A program made the position numbers and the translations under genes. The notes below the pieces were generated by a model. The model saw only the letters and a list, made by a program, of their open reading frames with translations, did not search any database and was not told the origin of the DNA. Source: an uncultured Neomegalonema sp. (GTDB lineage Bacteria > Pseudomonadota > Alphaproteobacteria > Rhodobacterales > Rhodobacteraceae). Taken from it: a DNA stretch of 64,000 bases. Shown one piece after another: positions 33,665-43,996 of this stretch (the stretch's first letter is position 1; every line of letters starts with the position of its first letter). The stretch is from assembly GCA_938008165.1 (NCBI GenBank), contig CALLLP010000008.1, forward strand, positions 62,001 through 126,000, read 5' to 3'.

Positions 33665-34438
33665 TCAGATCATCCCCCCATCAACGATGAAATCCTGCGC
33701 GGTACAGGCCGCCGAGGCATCCGATGCCAAAAACAGCGCCATCTGCGCCACATCGCGCCCACACAACTCACGCGGCAGACATTGGCGCGCAACAACCGCA
33801 TCGATCGCCGCCTGATCCGTGAGCCATAAGGCCCTCTGGCGCGCGGTCAGAATGGCCCCCGGCATAATCGTATTCGCCCGGATGCCATAGCGCCCCATAT
33901 CCCGCGCGATGGAGCGCGTCAGACCCCGGATCGCGGCCTTGCAGGCGTTATACAAGACGAGAGTCTCGACCATAATCTCCGGCGCGGTCGAGCCGAGATT
34001 GATGATCGAACCGCGCCCGCGCCCCTTCATCCAGCCGCAGACCGTTTGCGCGGCAAAGAACTGATGCTTCAGGTTCACATCGACTGCCTGGGACCATTGC
34101 GCCTCGGTCACATCGGCCAGATCGATGCGGGTATCGTTGGCGGCATTATTGAGCAGAACGTCAATGCCCGCGCCCCGTGCTTCGGCGGCTTCCAGCGCCG
34201 CCCTGAGCTGCGCGATATCCGTCACGTCACAGGGCAGGAACAGCGGAGCGCGCCCCTTTTCTGAAAGCGCAGCCTCCAGCGCCCGCCCCGCCGTCTCGTC
34301 AATATCGACGAAGACAACCATACTGCCCTGTTCATGAAATGCCGCGACAAGATCGGCTCCGATGCCGGATGCCCCGCCCGAAATAAAAACGGTACGGTCC
34401 GCAAGATCGGCATAGCGGGCAAGAGATATTTCGTTCAT
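33665..34438 (-). CDS. Short-chain dehydrogenase, D-xylose 1-dehydrogenase (XylB)-like
   Basis: The 257-residue SDR has the cofactor motif '[17 protein letters not shown]', an Asp after beta-2 ('[11 protein letters not shown]') favouring NAD, '[19 protein letters not shown]' and the catalytic pair in '[10 protein letters not shown]'. The Asn-Asp and 'LADVT...[11 protein letters not shown]' region resembles the Caulobacter-type xylose dehydrogenase of the Weimberg pathway. The ATG at 34438 was chosen; the track ORF continues upstream into the leader. It is divergent from xylFHG, which supports a pentose substrate. Another sugar dehydrogenase activity is possible. Confidence 0.8.
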   Translation of the reverse strand: MNEISLARYADLADRTVFISGGASGIGADLVAAFHEQGSMVVFVDIDETAGRALEAALSEKGRAPLFLPCDVTDIAQLRAALEAAEARGAGIDVLLNNAANDTRIDLADVTEAQWSQAVDVNLKHQFFAAQTVCGWMKGRGRGSIINLGSTAPEIMVETLVLYNACKAAIRGLTRSIARDMGRYGIRANTIMPGAILTARQRALWLTDQAAIDAVVARQCLPRELCGRDVAQMALFLASDASAACTAQDFIVDGGMI

Positions 34439-34531
34439 TGTAGCTTTCAATTTTTCGGGATAGCCCTTCGACGGACTATTCTCGGCATCAAAAGCCCGGT
34501 CAATCGGGCTGATTACTCGGGGAGACGAAAA

Positions 34532-35578
34532 GTGACCTTCAGGAACCTCTTGACCGCCGCCGCCCTCGCGACCGGCTTCGCTGCCACCGCCCCTATCGCC
34601 CATGCCGACGGCCATGGCGGCACCGTGGTCGGTGTCAGTTGGTCCAATTTTCAGGAAGAACGCTGGAAAACCGACGAAACGGCCATCAAGGCCGCATTGG
34701 AAGCGGCGGGCGCGACCTATCTGTCGGCGGATGCGCAATCCTCCTCGGCCAAGCAATTATCGGATATCGAAAGCCTGATCGCCCAAGGCGCCGATGCGCT
34801 CATCATTCTCGCACAGGATGCAAAGGCCATCGGCCCCGCAGTTCAGGCCGCCGCCGATGAGGGGATTCCGGTTGTCGGCTATGACCGTCTGATCGAGGAC
34901 GAGCGCTCCTTCTACCTGACATTCGACAATGTCGAGGTTGGGCGGATGCAGGCCCGCGCGGTCTTTGCGGCGCAGCCAAAGGGCAATTATGTCATGATCA
35001 AAGGCTCGCCCACGGATCCGAATGCCGATTTTCTGCGCGGTGGACAGCAGGAAATCATTCAGGCCGCCATCGATTCAGGCGATATCACCATCGTCGGCGA
35101 AGCCTATACCGATGGCTGGCTTCCCGCGAATGCCCAGCGCAACATGGAACAGATTCTGACCGCGCAGGATAACGAGGTCGATGCCGTTGTCGCCTCGAAT
35201 GACGGAACGGCGGGCGGCGTCGTCGCGGCGCTGACGGCACAGGGCATGGACGGCCTGCCCGTTTCGGGACAAGATGGCGACCATGCCGCCCTGAACCGCG
35301 TCGCGAAGGGCACGCAAACCGTTTCGGTCTGGAAAGACGCACGCGAATTGGGCAAGGCAGCGGGACAAATCGCCGTGACGCTGGCCAAGGGCGTGCCGAT
35401 GGGGTCGGTCTATGGCTCCTCCGACTGGACCTCCCCCGCCGGAACGACGATGACGGCGATCTTCCTGTCGCCTAATCCGATCACGGCGGCAAACCTCGAC
35501 ATGGTGGTCGATGCAGGCTGGATCACGAAGGACAAGCTGTGTCAGGGCGTCTCCAACGGCCCCTCGCCCTGTAACTGA
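34532..35578 (+). CDS. xylF: D-xylose ABC transporter substrate-binding protein
   Basis: The 348-residue periplasmic sugar-binding protein starts at a GTG at 34532 behind ggggagac; the ATG used in the track has no ribosome site and precedes a stretch without signal-peptide character. The signal is '[20 protein letters not shown]'. The mature protein shows '[20 protein letters not shown]', '[20 protein letters not shown]', '[11 protein letters not shown]' and '[17 protein letters not shown]', typical of XylF. It leads the xylFHG operon. Confidence 0.9.
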   Translation: MTFRNLLTAAALATGFAATAPIAHADGHGGTVVGVSWSNFQEERWKTDETAIKAALEAAGATYLSADAQSSSAKQLSDIESLIAQGADALIILAQDAKAIGPAVQAAADEGIPVVGYDRLIEDERSFYLTFDNVEVGRMQARAVFAAQPKGNYVMIKGSPTDPNADFLRGGQQEIIQAAIDSGDITIVGEAYTDGWLPANAQRNMEQILTAQDNEVDAVVASNDGTAGGVVAALTAQGMDGLPVSGQDGDHAALNRVAKGTQTVSVWKDARELGKAAGQIAVTLAKGVPMGSVYGSSDWTSPAGTTMTAIFLSPNPITAANLDMVVDAGWITKDKLCQGVSNGPSPCN

Positions 35579-35592
35579 TCGCAGCGGACAGC

Positions 35593-36894
35593 ATGACCCA
35601 CACCCCGGATCACGGCGCGGCGAAACCGGCACCGAAGGGCGCCCTCGCCTCGCTCGATCTCGATACACGCCTTCTGGGCATGATCGGCGCGTTCGTGGTG
35701 TTATGCCTTGTATTCGATCTTATGACCGGCGGACGGTTCCTGACGCCGCGCAATATCTTCAACCTGACGATCCAGACCGTCTCGGTCGCGATCATGGCGA
35801 CGGGGATGGTGTTCATCATCGTCTGTCGCCATATCGATCTCAGCGTCGGGGCGCTGCTCGCCACCTGTTCGGCGGCGATGGCGATGATGCAGACGGTGGT
35901 TCTGCCGCATTATCTGGGGATGACGCTTGGCGGTCCGGCCCTGTGGATCGTGGCGATCTTGGGCGGCGTGGTGATCGGCACGGCGATCGGCGCCTTTCAG
36001 GGATGGATGATCGGTTATCTGACGATCCCTGCCTTCATCGTTACGCTCGGAGGATTGCTGATCTGGCGCAATGTCGGGTGGTATATGACCGATGGCCAGA
36101 CCATCGGCCCGCTCGACCCGACCTTTATGATGTTCGGCGGCACGAATGGCACGCTGGGGGTTGAGGCGTCGTGGGGTGTGGGCATCCTCTGCGCCCTCGG
36201 CGCGGTCCTTGCGTTGTGGCAGGCGCGCCGCCGAAAGCGGAAACACGGGTTCTCGGTCAAACCTGTCTGGGCCGAACTGACGATGATGGGCCTCGCGGCG
36301 GGGGCCATTTTGGGCTTTGTCGCCATCCTCAACGCCTATGAAATTCCCCCCCGTCGCCTCGCACGGATGTTCGAGGCGCGCGGCGAGGTGATGCCGGAGG
36401 GGTATCGAGAGGGCTATGGACTGCCGGTTTCGGTACTGGTGCTGATCGTCGTGGCGGTGGCCATGACCCTGATCGCCCGGCGTACGCGGTTCGGGCGCTA
36501 TATCTTCGCCACGGGTGGCAACCCCGATGCGGCGGAGTTGTCGGGGGTCAATACGCGCCTGCTGACCGTCAAGATCTTCGCATTGATGGGCGCGCTCTGC
36601 GCGATTTCGGCGGTGGTCGCCTCGGCGCGCCTGTCGAACCATTCCAACGATATCGGCACGCTGGACGAATTGCGCGTTATCGCGGCGGCGGTGATCGGGG
36701 GGACGGCCCTGTCAGGCGGGATCGGCACGATCTACGGCGCGATCCTTGGGGCGCTGGTGATGCAATCCCTGCAATCGGGCATGGCGATGATCGGGGTGGA
36801 TGCGCCTCTCCAGAACATCGTGGTCGGCGCGGTTCTCGTGCTCGCGGTGCTGGTCGATATTCTCTATCGTCGCCGGGCGGAGGGCACGCGATGA
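35593..36894 (+). CDS. xylH: Xylose-type ABC transporter permease
   Basis: The 433-residue permease belongs to the ribose/xylose family, with '[20 protein letters not shown]' and '[20 protein letters not shown]' as signatures. A large insertion between membrane segments (about residues 205-270) gives the extra length characteristic of XylH compared with RbsC. It begins 14 nt after xylF and overlaps xylG by 4 nt. Confidence 0.9.
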   Translation: MTHTPDHGAAKPAPKGALASLDLDTRLLGMIGAFVVLCLVFDLMTGGRFLTPRNIFNLTIQTVSVAIMATGMVFIIVCRHIDLSVGALLATCSAAMAMMQTVVLPHYLGMTLGGPALWIVAILGGVVIGTAIGAFQGWMIGYLTIPAFIVTLGGLLIWRNVGWYMTDGQTIGPLDPTFMMFGGTNGTLGVEASWGVGILCALGAVLALWQARRRKRKHGFSVKPVWAELTMMGLAAGAILGFVAILNAYEIPPRRLARMFEARGEVMPEGYREGYGLPVSVLVLIVVAVAMTLIARRTRFGRYIFATGGNPDAAELSGVNTRLLTVKIFALMGALCAISAVVASARLSNHSNDIGTLDELRVIAAAVIGGTALSGGIGTIYGAILGALVMQSLQSGMAMIGVDAPLQNIVVGAVLVLAVLVDILYRRRAEGTR

Positions 36895-37637
36895 CCCCCC
36901 TCGTGGAGATGCGCGACATTTCGATCGCCTTTGGCGGTGTGAAGGCGGTCGATCATGTGTCGGTCGATCTCTATCCCGGCGAAGTGGTCGGCTTGCTCGG
37001 CCATAACGGGGCGGGAAAATCGACGCTCATCAAGATTCTCTCAGGGGCGTATCGCGCCGATAGCGGCGAGATATACGTCAACGGCCAGCGCGCCGATATC
37101 CGCAGCCCCCGCGACGCCCGCGCGCTGAATATCGAGACGATCTACCAGACACTCGCGCTCGCAGACAATCTGGACGCCGCCGCCAATCTCTTTCTCGGGC
37201 GCGAGCTGACCACATCGCTGGGCTTTGTGGATGATGACGCGATGGAGGCGGAAACCCGGCGCATCATGGGCCGCCTCAACCCCAATTTCACGAAATTCGC
37301 CGATCCGGTCAAAGCCTTGTCAGGCGGGCAGCGCCAATCGGTCGCCATCGCCCGTGCCGTCTATTTCAACGCGAAAATCCTGATCATGGACGAGCCGACC
37401 GCCGCCCTCGGACCGCAGGAGACGAAGATGGTCGCGGAATTGATCGAGGAGCTGAAGGCCCAAGGTCTCGGCATCTTTCTCATCAGCCATGACGTGCATG
37501 ACGTGATGGCCCTGTGCGACCGAATTTCCGTGATGAAAAACGGGGCCTTGGTCGGCACGGAGCGGGTGGAGGATGTCACCGATGACGATATTCTCGGCAT
37601 GATCATTCTGGGAAAGAAGCCGGAGCGGGCCTTGTAA
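36891..37637 (+). CDS. xylG: Xylose-type ABC transporter ATPase, single-domain form
   Basis: The 248-residue ATPase has Walker A '[20 protein letters not shown]', signature '[15 protein letters not shown]' and Walker B '[13 protein letters not shown]'. XylG and RbsA of enterobacteria carry two fused ABC domains (about 500 residues); this protein has only one and presumably acts as a homodimer, as in the rhizobial Frc-type importers. It overlaps the permease gene. Confidence 0.88.
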   Translation: MTPLVEMRDISIAFGGVKAVDHVSVDLYPGEVVGLLGHNGAGKSTLIKILSGAYRADSGEIYVNGQRADIRSPRDARALNIETIYQTLALADNLDAAANLFLGRELTTSLGFVDDDAMEAETRRIMGRLNPNFTKFADPVKALSGGQRQSVAIARAVYFNAKILIMDEPTAALGPQETKMVAELIEELKAQGLGIFLISHDVHDVMALCDRISVMKNGALVGTERVEDVTDDDILGMIILGKKPERAL

Positions 37638-37668
37638 GCCGCCCCCGCCCGCTTCGACCGCGCGCCAA

Positions 37669-38409
37669 TCAGTCCCGCTCATCCGCCTGCAACCGCCGCT
37701 CCAGCCGCCGCACAAGGGCGGAGACGATCAGGATCAGGACAAGATATTCCAGTACCAGCACGGTGTAGATTTCGAGCGGCCTGTATTCCGTGACCACCAA
37801 TTCATTCGCCCGGCGGGTCAGCTCCTGCATCCCGATGACGGAGACGAGCGACGACATCTTGAGCATATACACAAGCTGATTGCCCAGCGCGGGCAGGATA
37901 CGCCGGATCGCTTGGGGCAGAATCACGAAACGCATCGTATCGGCATAACTGAGCGAAACCGACTGGGCCGCCTCGTATTGCCCGCGATTGATCGACTGAA
38001 TCCCGGCGCGGAAAATCTCGGCCTGAAAGGCACTGTCCGACAAAGCCAGCGCGATCACTCCAGCCCAGAAAACCCCGATGGAAATATCCATCACCTGCGG
38101 CAACCCGTAATAGACCCACAGAATCAACACGAGGATCGGCACGGCCCGCACGATCTCGACATAGACCCGGTTAAAGGCCCTCAGCGCCCGATTCTGCGAC
38201 AGGCCCGGCAAGGCGACCAGCAGACCGACCACGACCGAAATCGAAATGGCGGTCAAGGAGAGCAAAACCGTGTAATACAGCCCCCCAAACAGAAATTTCA
38301 GGTTCGACCACCCTGAGGCGGTGGAGGGATTGACCACATACCACCCCCATTCTCCCGAACACCCGGCGAGCACGATGGCGAGGGCGACGAACAGCGACGC
38401 GCGTTTCAT
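37669..38409 (-). CDS. Polar amino-acid ABC transporter permease (HisM/GlnP family)
   Basis: The 246-residue permease contains the family EAA region 'QYEAAQSVSLSYADTMRFVI' and 'LPQAIRRILPALGNQLVYML', with 'IVRAVPILVLILWVYYGLPQ' before it. The first 20 residues ('ASLFVALAIVLAGCSGEWGW') form a hydrophobic segment that superficially resembles a lipoprotein signal, but the protein is polytopic. It lies 10 nt behind the ATPase gene. No second permease or binding protein is adjacent, so the periplasmic component must be encoded elsewhere. Confidence 0.88.
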   Translation of the reverse strand: MKRASLFVALAIVLAGCSGEWGWYVVNPSTASGWSNLKFLFGGLYYTVLLSLTAISISVVVGLLVALPGLSQNRALRAFNRVYVEIVRAVPILVLILWVYYGLPQVMDISIGVFWAGVIALALSDSAFQAEIFRAGIQSINRGQYEAAQSVSLSYADTMRFVILPQAIRRILPALGNQLVYMLKMSSLVSVIGMQELTRRANELVVTEYRPLEIYTVLVLEYLVLILIVSALVRRLERRLQADERD

Positions 38410-38419
38410 TCGTGCCCCC

Positions 38420-39175
38420 TCAATGGTGCAGGATTTTCTGAAGGAAATCGCGGCATCGCGCGGTCTTGGGCGCCGCGAAGAAAGCTTCGGGCGGGGCCGT
38501 CTCGACGATTTCTCCATGATCCATGAAGACCATCGTATCCGCGACCCCCCGCGCAAAGCCCATCTCATGGGTGACGCAGATCATCGTCATGCCGCTTTCG
38601 GCGAGTTCTGTCATGACCTCCAGTACCTCCGAGATCATTTCGGGGTCGAGGGCCGAGGTCGGCTCGTCGAACAGCATGATCTTGGGTTCCATACACAGGC
38701 TGCGCGCGATGGCCACGCGCTGCTGCTGACCGCCCGAAAGCTGACGCGGATATTTCGCGGCCTGTTCGGGAATGCGCACGCGGGTCAGGTAGCGCATGGC
38801 CAGTTCCTGCGCCTCCTCCGGCGATTTGCGACGGGCGCGCAAGGGACCGAGGGTCAGGTTCTCAAGGACCGTCAGATGCGGGAACAGGTTGAATTGTTGA
38901 AAGACCATCCCGACCTGCGCCCGGATGGCATCGAGGCTGCGGCGACTGTCATCGAGCGTCACACCATCGACGGTGATACGCCCGCTTTCATGCTTTTCCA
39001 GCCGGTTGATACAGCGGATCAGGGTGGATTTACCCGATCCCGACGGGCCGCAGACCACGACCCGCTCGCCCAGCGACACGTCGAGCGAAACCGAATTCAG
39101 CGCCCGAAAATCCCCGAAGGATTTTGTGACATCCCTGACCGATATGACGGGATTCGTATGTTCAGCGACCATCAA
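38420..39175 (-). CDS. Polar amino-acid ABC transporter ATPase (GlnQ/AapP family)
   Basis: The 251-residue ATPase has Walker A '[18 protein letters not shown]', the diagnostic '[20 protein letters not shown]', signature '[15 protein letters not shown]' and Walker B '[14 protein letters not shown]'. These are hallmarks of amino-acid importer ATPases. It pairs with the adjacent permease. Confidence 0.9.
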   Translation of the reverse strand: MMVAEHTNPVISVRDVTKSFGDFRALNSVSLDVSLGERVVVCGPSGSGKSTLIRCINRLEKHESGRITVDGVTLDDSRRSLDAIRAQVGMVFQQFNLFPHLTVLENLTLGPLRARRKSPEEAQELAMRYLTRVRIPEQAAKYPRQLSGGQQQRVAIARSLCMEPKIMLFDEPTSALDPEMISEVLEVMTELAESGMTMICVTHEMGFARGVADTMVFMDHGEIVETAPPEAFFAAPKTARCRDFLQKILHH

Positions 39176-39407
39176 GACTCCCCTTCATTCGCTGGCCTTG
39201 AAGCACGCGGCCCGCCCGCATGCAACCGCCTGCATGACGCAGCGGGCCGATCCATCTTTCGCCATGATCCTGCCTATCCTAACCCGTTCTCTGGCAGGCG
39301 CAGGCAATGCCCGGCGGATGGCAGGTCAGACAAATCAGCGATTTGTGATGGGGGTCATTCGGCCCTTTACTTGCATGCTAAAGCTTGAACAGTGTATGGA
39401 ATACAGC

Positions 39408-40640
39408 ATGGTTAAAAGAATTCCTTCAATCGTTGCTGCGGCAATGATGCTGATGGCTGGCAGCGGTGCCGCGCTGGCCGAAGGCGACCTTTTCATCCGC
39501 AATCTGATGCTGACACCGGAGCAGGTCGCCCTCAACGCCCCGCGCCCTGCCGATCCGTTCGCGCTGGAGGAGGCGCTTGCCGAGGCGGTGATCCGCGAAA
39601 GCAATGCGCGCCGGGCCGAAGCGGGCCTTGCCCCCCTCAGCCCCGATCCCGATCTGGCCATTTCGGCGCGGCGATTCAGCCAGAAAATGCGCGATCTCGC
39701 CTTCTTCGCGCATGATGCGCCCGATGGCGAAGGTCTGGAACAGCGCTTGCCGGAGGATCTGCGCTATCGATATGCCCGGCTGGGCGAAAACCTGTGGTCG
39801 GGCAAAGGCGCGCTGGATTGGCGCGCAAGCAGCCTGTCGGAACAGGCGACCGCAGACTGGATTCTCAGCCCCAGCCATCGCGACAATCTGCTGGAACCGC
39901 TGTATGATGTGGCCGGGGTCGGGGTCGCGGTCGATACGGATCAGGTCTTCATCACCATGCTCTATGCCAAGCCGCAAATAGACGCGGCATCGGCGCGGCT
40001 CGGAGCGATCTACAATGCGCCGCCCTCCGATCTTTATACCCTGACGACCGATCTGGAGCGGTCCACGCTTCAGACCCTCAACATCGCGCGGGGTGAGATT
40101 GCCCTGCCCGGTTTCCTCGCGGATAACGCTCTCGCGCAGGAAGCGCGCCTCCATGCCCAAGCGACCCTCGATGCCGGTGGCCTGTCCGCCGCCGCCGATC
40201 AGGGCGAGCCTGTCCTGCGCCGGGTACTGGATAATCCCGCAAACCGGACGAGCCGCCTCACGATGCTGGTCTGGGAAGCGCGCGGCGGCGTGATCTGGCA
40301 AGGCAACGCCCTCGCCGAAGCCGCCCTCGCCTCGTGGCGCAAGCAAGGCACGACGATGCAGGATGTCTTCGATGCCGGTTATGCCCGTGCGGGAATCGGG
40401 GCGGCGACGGATGGTCGCCGGGTCTTCATCACGGCGCTTCTGAGCGAAACGAGCGACCCGGTGACTCAGGTGATTTCGGGCCTGACTCCGGCGATTCCCG
40501 CCGCGCTCAGCCCCGTTCCCGCAAGCTCTGACACCCTTATTGCGACGGTGCCGGTGCTGAGCGGCGCCGAACCGTTATCGAGCCTGAATGACGCCGTGAT
40601 CGGCACCGTGACCGGGGGCAGCTATATCACGCTCGAATAG
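39408..40640 (+). CDS. Secreted protein with two CAP (SCP/PR1) domains
   Basis: The 410-residue protein has a signal peptide ('SIVAAAMMLMAGSGAALA'). A first CAP domain spans about residues 55-190 ('VIRESNARRAEAGLAPLSPD', 'RLGENLWSGKGALDW', 'ATADWILSPSHRDNLLEPLY', 'DVAGVGVAVDTDQVFITMLY'). A second, more degenerate copy spans about 220-350 ('LQTLNIARGEIALPG', 'ALASWRKQGTTMQDVFDAGY', 'ARAGIGAATDGRRVFITALL'). The first copy keeps the His-type and Glu-type CAP positions ('FFAHDAPD', 'GENLWSG'); the second does not clearly. Function of bacterial CAP proteins is largely unknown. An alternative start lies four codons upstream. Confidence 0.8.
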   Translation: MVKRIPSIVAAAMMLMAGSGAALAEGDLFIRNLMLTPEQVALNAPRPADPFALEEALAEAVIRESNARRAEAGLAPLSPDPDLAISARRFSQKMRDLAFFAHDAPDGEGLEQRLPEDLRYRYARLGENLWSGKGALDWRASSLSEQATADWILSPSHRDNLLEPLYDVAGVGVAVDTDQVFITMLYAKPQIDAASARLGAIYNAPPSDLYTLTTDLERSTLQTLNIARGEIALPGFLADNALAQEARLHAQATLDAGGLSAAADQGEPVLRRVLDNPANRTSRLTMLVWEARGGVIWQGNALAEAALASWRKQGTTMQDVFDAGYARAGIGAATDGRRVFITALLSETSDPVTQVISGLTPAIPAALSPVPASSDTLIATVPVLSGAEPLSSLNDAVIGTVTGGSYITLE

Positions 40641-40685
40641 GCCCTTTCGGCCTTTGGCGGCCATCGGGGCGGCCGGATAGCAGGC

Positions 40686-41291
40686 TCAAAAACTCTTTCG
40701 CGCCCTAAGCGCCGCCATGATCGTGCCATCATCCAGATAGTCCAGCTCTCCCCCAATCGGCACGCCCTGCGCCAATGTACTCAAGGTCGCGCCGGTATCT
40801 TCTAGGGCATCGGCGATGTAATGGGCGGTTGTGGTGCCGTCGATCGTGGCATTGAGGGCGAGAATCACTTCCTCGACCCCCTCGGCCCGCACCCGTGCAG
40901 CAAGGTCGGGGATGCGCAAATCCTCCGGGGCAACCCCATCGAGCGCCGAGAGAACCCCGCCGAGCACATGATAACGGCCCTTGAACGCCCCTGCCCGCTC
41001 CATCGCCCACAGATCACCCGCCTGCTCGACAACGCAGAGCATCGTCCGGTTGCGCGACGGATCGCAGCAGATGCCGCAGGGATCGCGCGTATCGATCGCC
41101 CCGCAGACCGAACATTCCGTCACCGTTTCGGCGACCTCGGCCATCGCTTTGGCCAACGGTCCCAGCAATGTCTCACGCTTGCGGATCAGCGCCAGCGCCA
41201 CCCGCCGCCCGGAGCGCGGCCCCAGACCCGGCAATTTTGCCAGCAGGTCGATCAGGCGCTGGATCTCGTCGCCACTATGATTGGAATTCAC
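40686..41291 (-). CDS. recR: Recombination protein RecR
   Basis: The 201-residue protein acts in the RecFOR pathway, loading RecA on gapped DNA. It has the helix-hairpin-helix '[20 protein letters not shown]', the four-Cys zinc finger '[18 protein letters not shown]' and a Toprim domain ('[20 protein letters not shown]'). The start is a GTG at 41291, giving the normal length; the track ORF is about 84 residues too long. Confidence 0.95.
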   Translation of the reverse strand: MNSNHSGDEIQRLIDLLAKLPGLGPRSGRRVALALIRKRETLLGPLAKAMAEVAETVTECSVCGAIDTRDPCGICCDPSRNRTMLCVVEQAGDLWAMERAGAFKGRYHVLGGVLSALDGVAPEDLRIPDLAARVRAEGVEEVILALNATIDGTTTAHYIADALEDTGATLSTLAQGVPIGGELDYLDDGTIMAALRARKSF

Positions 41292-41404
41292 GCAAAAGGC
41301 TTTCTGGTTCGGGCAATCCTGTCCGTATGACCCTAATGCGTCATATCCTGTTTTGACAGGGCGCACATGATCGATGACGGTAAGCGCAACCCAAGGAGCC
41401 GCCG

Positions 41405-42571
41405 ATGACCCCCCGCCTGAATCCCGCCATCGATGCCCTCGCCTTTCCCGCGATCCCCGCCGTACAGGCCTGGGCGCGGGAATATGACGGCGCGCGGGGA
41501 CCGCTGCTCGATCTGTCGCAGGCGGTGCCGGGCTACCCCCCACCGCCCGATATGCTGCGCTGGCTGGGCGAGGCGGCGGCCTCCACGGCGGCGACAGGAT
41601 ACGGCAATATCGAAGGCGAGCAATGCCTGCGCGAAGCCTATGCCGCCCATGTCACGGCGCTCTATCACGCGCCGGTCAGCGCGGCGCAGACGCAGATCAC
41701 CGCCGGGTGCAATCAGGCGTTCGTCGCGGCGGCGATGGCGGTTGCCGGGGCGGGGGATGCGGTATTGATGACGACGCCGTGCTATTTCAACCATGAAAGC
41801 ACCCTGTCGATGCTGGGGATCGGCGCCCGGTTCGTCGATTGCGCCCCGGAAAACGGCTTTCTGCCCGATATCGACGCCCTGCGCGCGGCCCTGACCCCTC
41901 AAGTGCGCGCCTTTGCCCTTGTCTCGCCCAATAACCCGACGGGCCGCATCTATCCACCCGCCCTGCTCGATGCGATCTTCGAGATGTGCCGGGAGGCGGG
42001 CATCTGGTTGATCCTCGACGAGACCTATCGTGATTTTGCCGACGCATCGACGCGGCACGCCCTGCTCTCCCGGCCCGATTGGCACGAGGGATTGATCCAA
42101 CTCTACAGTTTCTCGAAAAGCTTCTGCATTCCCGGCCATCGCCTTGGGGCGGTCGTGGCCAGCGAACGGATGATCGGGGCCATGGCGAAGGTGATGGACA
42201 ACCTGCAAATCTGCGCCCCGCGCGCGGCTCAGATCGCGGTGACACAGGCCATCGAGCCGCTCGCGGAGTGGCGCGCCGCGAACCGGATCGAAATCGAGCG
42301 ACGGGCCGAAGCCCTGCGCGCGACGATGGCGGAGGCTCCGGCATGGGAAATCGGGGCAATGGGCGCGTATTTCGCCTATCTGCGCCATCCCTTTACCGAA
42401 CAAGGCTCGGTCGACATTGCCAGAAGACTGGCCCATGAAGCGGGGGTTTCCTGCCTGCCCGGAGCGTTTTTCGGGGCCGGGCAAGACGCCTATCTGCGCC
42501 TTGCCTTTGCCAATGCCGATGCGGCGACAATCGCGCAACTCGGCGGGCGGTTGACCCTGCTGACATCCTGA
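41405..42571 (+). CDS. PLP-dependent aminotransferase, fold type I (AAT superfamily)
   Basis: The 388-residue enzyme has '[20 protein letters not shown]' for cofactor phosphate binding, '[20 protein letters not shown]' with the Asn that contacts PLP, '[12 protein letters not shown]' with Asp and Tyr, and the Schiff-base lysine in '[20 protein letters not shown]'. The C-terminal Arg that binds the substrate carboxylate is in '[10 protein letters not shown]'. The substrate is not evident from sequence. It is divergent from recR and followed by slyX. Confidence 0.88.
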   Translation: MTPRLNPAIDALAFPAIPAVQAWAREYDGARGPLLDLSQAVPGYPPPPDMLRWLGEAAASTAATGYGNIEGEQCLREAYAAHVTALYHAPVSAAQTQITAGCNQAFVAAAMAVAGAGDAVLMTTPCYFNHESTLSMLGIGARFVDCAPENGFLPDIDALRAALTPQVRAFALVSPNNPTGRIYPPALLDAIFEMCREAGIWLILDETYRDFADASTRHALLSRPDWHEGLIQLYSFSKSFCIPGHRLGAVVASERMIGAMAKVMDNLQICAPRAAQIAVTQAIEPLAEWRAANRIEIERRAEALRATMAEAPAWEIGAMGAYFAYLRHPFTEQGSVDIARRLAHEAGVSCLPGAFFGAGQDAYLRLAFANADAATIAQLGGRLTLLTS

Positions 42572-42603
42572 CATTCCTTCAAGATTTTCAAGAAAGCGCC
42601 CCG

Positions 42604-42801
42604 ATGCCCTCACCCACCGCTCTCGAAGAACACCTCGCCCATAACAGCGCCGCCATCGACGACATCTCCGAACAGATGGCGCGGCAATGGGCGGCGATAC
42701 GGCGGCTGGAAGCTCAGGTGGAGCGCCTCGCGGGGCTGATACAGGCCATCGGCGACGATGGCCCCGGCGCCCCCGACGAAGCGCCTCCACCCCATTATTG
42801 A
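42604..42801 (+). CDS. slyX: SlyX family coiled-coil protein
   Basis: This 65-residue protein has a short amphipathic coiled coil ('LEEHLAHNSAAIDDISEQMA', 'RQWAAIRRLEAQVERLAGLI') and ends in 'PPPHY', the family's conserved C-terminus. The function of SlyX is unknown. It lies 32 nt after the aminotransferase. Confidence 0.88.
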   Translation: MPSPTALEEHLAHNSAAIDDISEQMARQWAAIRRLEAQVERLAGLIQAIGDDGPGAPDEAPPPHY

Positions 42802-42908
42802 CTATCACGAACCCGCGAGAAAACCGCGCTCCTATCTCGCGTAGGAGTGTTTTGCTGCATCGATTAGGCCGCTCCATATCCCCTTAACATCAAAAAAAGG
42901 ATCGCCCT

Positions 42909-43355
42909 ATGAAATCGACGCCTCTCTTCGCTGCCGCCCTGCTTGCCTTGTCCGCCTGCTCCTCGACCGGCACAAGCACAACGCCGCAGCCCGTTGCCGC
43001 CACACCGAAGGCCGCCTTCACCCACGCAATCGAGGGACGCGAAACGGCGAAGGGAAGCTTCATCGGCACCACGAAACACACCACCACCGGCCATGCGAGC
43101 GTATTTCGCTCCAACGGGCAATGGTTTGTCAGCCTTGCCAGCGATTTCAGCTTTAGCGGCGCGCCCTCACCCAAAGTCGCTTTTGGAGCCAACGGATACC
43201 GCCCGGATGCGGTCATCGCGCCCCTGTCATCCAATAATGGCGCATCGGTCTACGCCGTGCCCGCCTCGCTCGATGTGGGCGATTTCAACGAAATCTGGAT
43301 CTGGTGCGATCAGGTCGGCATCCCCCTTGGCCTCGCCGAATTGAGCCTGACCTAA
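42909..43355 (+). CDS. DM13-domain lipoprotein
   Basis: The 148-residue protein has a lipoprotein signal with lipobox 'LALSACSS'. The remainder matches the DM13 pattern: 'AKGSFIGTTKHTTTGHASVF', 'WFVSLASDFSFSGAPSPKVA' and 'FNEIWIWCDQVGIPLGLAEL' with the conserved Cys. DM13 domains have been proposed to act in redox or electron-transfer chemistry, but no biochemical role is established. A terminator follows the gene. Confidence 0.8.
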   Translation: MKSTPLFAAALLALSACSSTGTSTTPQPVAATPKAAFTHAIEGRETAKGSFIGTTKHTTTGHASVFRSNGQWFVSLASDFSFSGAPSPKVAFGANGYRPDAVIAPLSSNNGASVYAVPASLDVGDFNEIWIWCDQVGIPLGLAELSLT

Positions 43356-43393
43356 AACCCCAAGCGCAATCACGGGTGTCACACCCCCCTCAG

Positions 43394-43427
43394 CCGCCCC
43401 GAAGGGTTCTTTTATCCTTCGGAGCGG
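43394..43427 (+). terminator. Rho-independent terminator after the DM13 gene
   Basis: CCGC-c-CCGAAGG pairs with CCTTCGG-a-GCGG across a 10-nt loop. The stem is followed by tttgaatattttt on the plus strand. Confidence 0.75.
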
Positions 43428-43529
43428 TTTGAATATTTTTCAGTGACTTATGACCCGCCGACGGATCAAGGATGGTGTCAGGACCGGCGATGCATGTCCT
43501 GACATTCTTTGGCCCAATCGCCGATCGCC

Positions 43530-43895
43530 CTAATCCAGAATATCCGGCTGTGTCAGGATCACCTCCTCGCCCTCGCGGATCGCCGTATAGAAACACGACC
43601 GACGATTGGTGTGACAGGCGGGGCCGGTTTGATCGACGGTCAGAAGCAGGCAATCGCGGTCGCAATCCACGCGCATGTCGACCAAGCGCTGGATATGACC
43701 CGAAGTCTCGCCCTTGCGCCAATAGGCTTGGCGTGAGCGTGACCAATAGGTCACCCGGCCCGTGCGCAGGGTTTCGGCCACGCTATCCGCGTTCATCCAT
43801 GCCAGCATCAAGACCTCGCCGGTGTCATGCTGCTGCGCGATGGCAGGCAGCAGGCCGTCAGTATTGAATGTCAGGGTTGTGGGGTCAAAAGGCAT
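43530..43895 (-). CDS. hisI: Phosphoribosyl-AMP cyclohydrolase
   Basis: The 121-residue enzyme opens the purine ring of phosphoribosyl-AMP in histidine biosynthesis. Signature stretches are 'VLMLAWMNADSVAETLRTGR', 'TYWSRSRQAYWRKGETSGH', 'DCDRDCLLLTVDQTGPACHT' and 'RRSCFY', which contain the zinc cysteines and magnesium aspartates. The HisE domain is not fused, as is usual in this group. Confidence 0.96.
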   Translation of the reverse strand: MPFDPTTLTFNTDGLLPAIAQQHDTGEVLMLAWMNADSVAETLRTGRVTYWSRSRQAYWRKGETSGHIQRLVDMRVDCDRDCLLLTVDQTGPACHTNRRSCFYTAIREGEEVILTQPDILD

Positions 43896-43996
43896 GGCAG
43901 CTCCCGCTATGGTCCCCTGCGACTTATAGCCATGGGTTTTCGAAACGCCAGTCCTGCGCTATATTAGAGTGCTGAACACTCCGGGGGAGACGATCA

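Noticed and set aside
41333-42877. 514-residue minus-strand ORF
   Set aside because: It is antisense to the aminotransferase and slyX genes, both of which have full family motifs.
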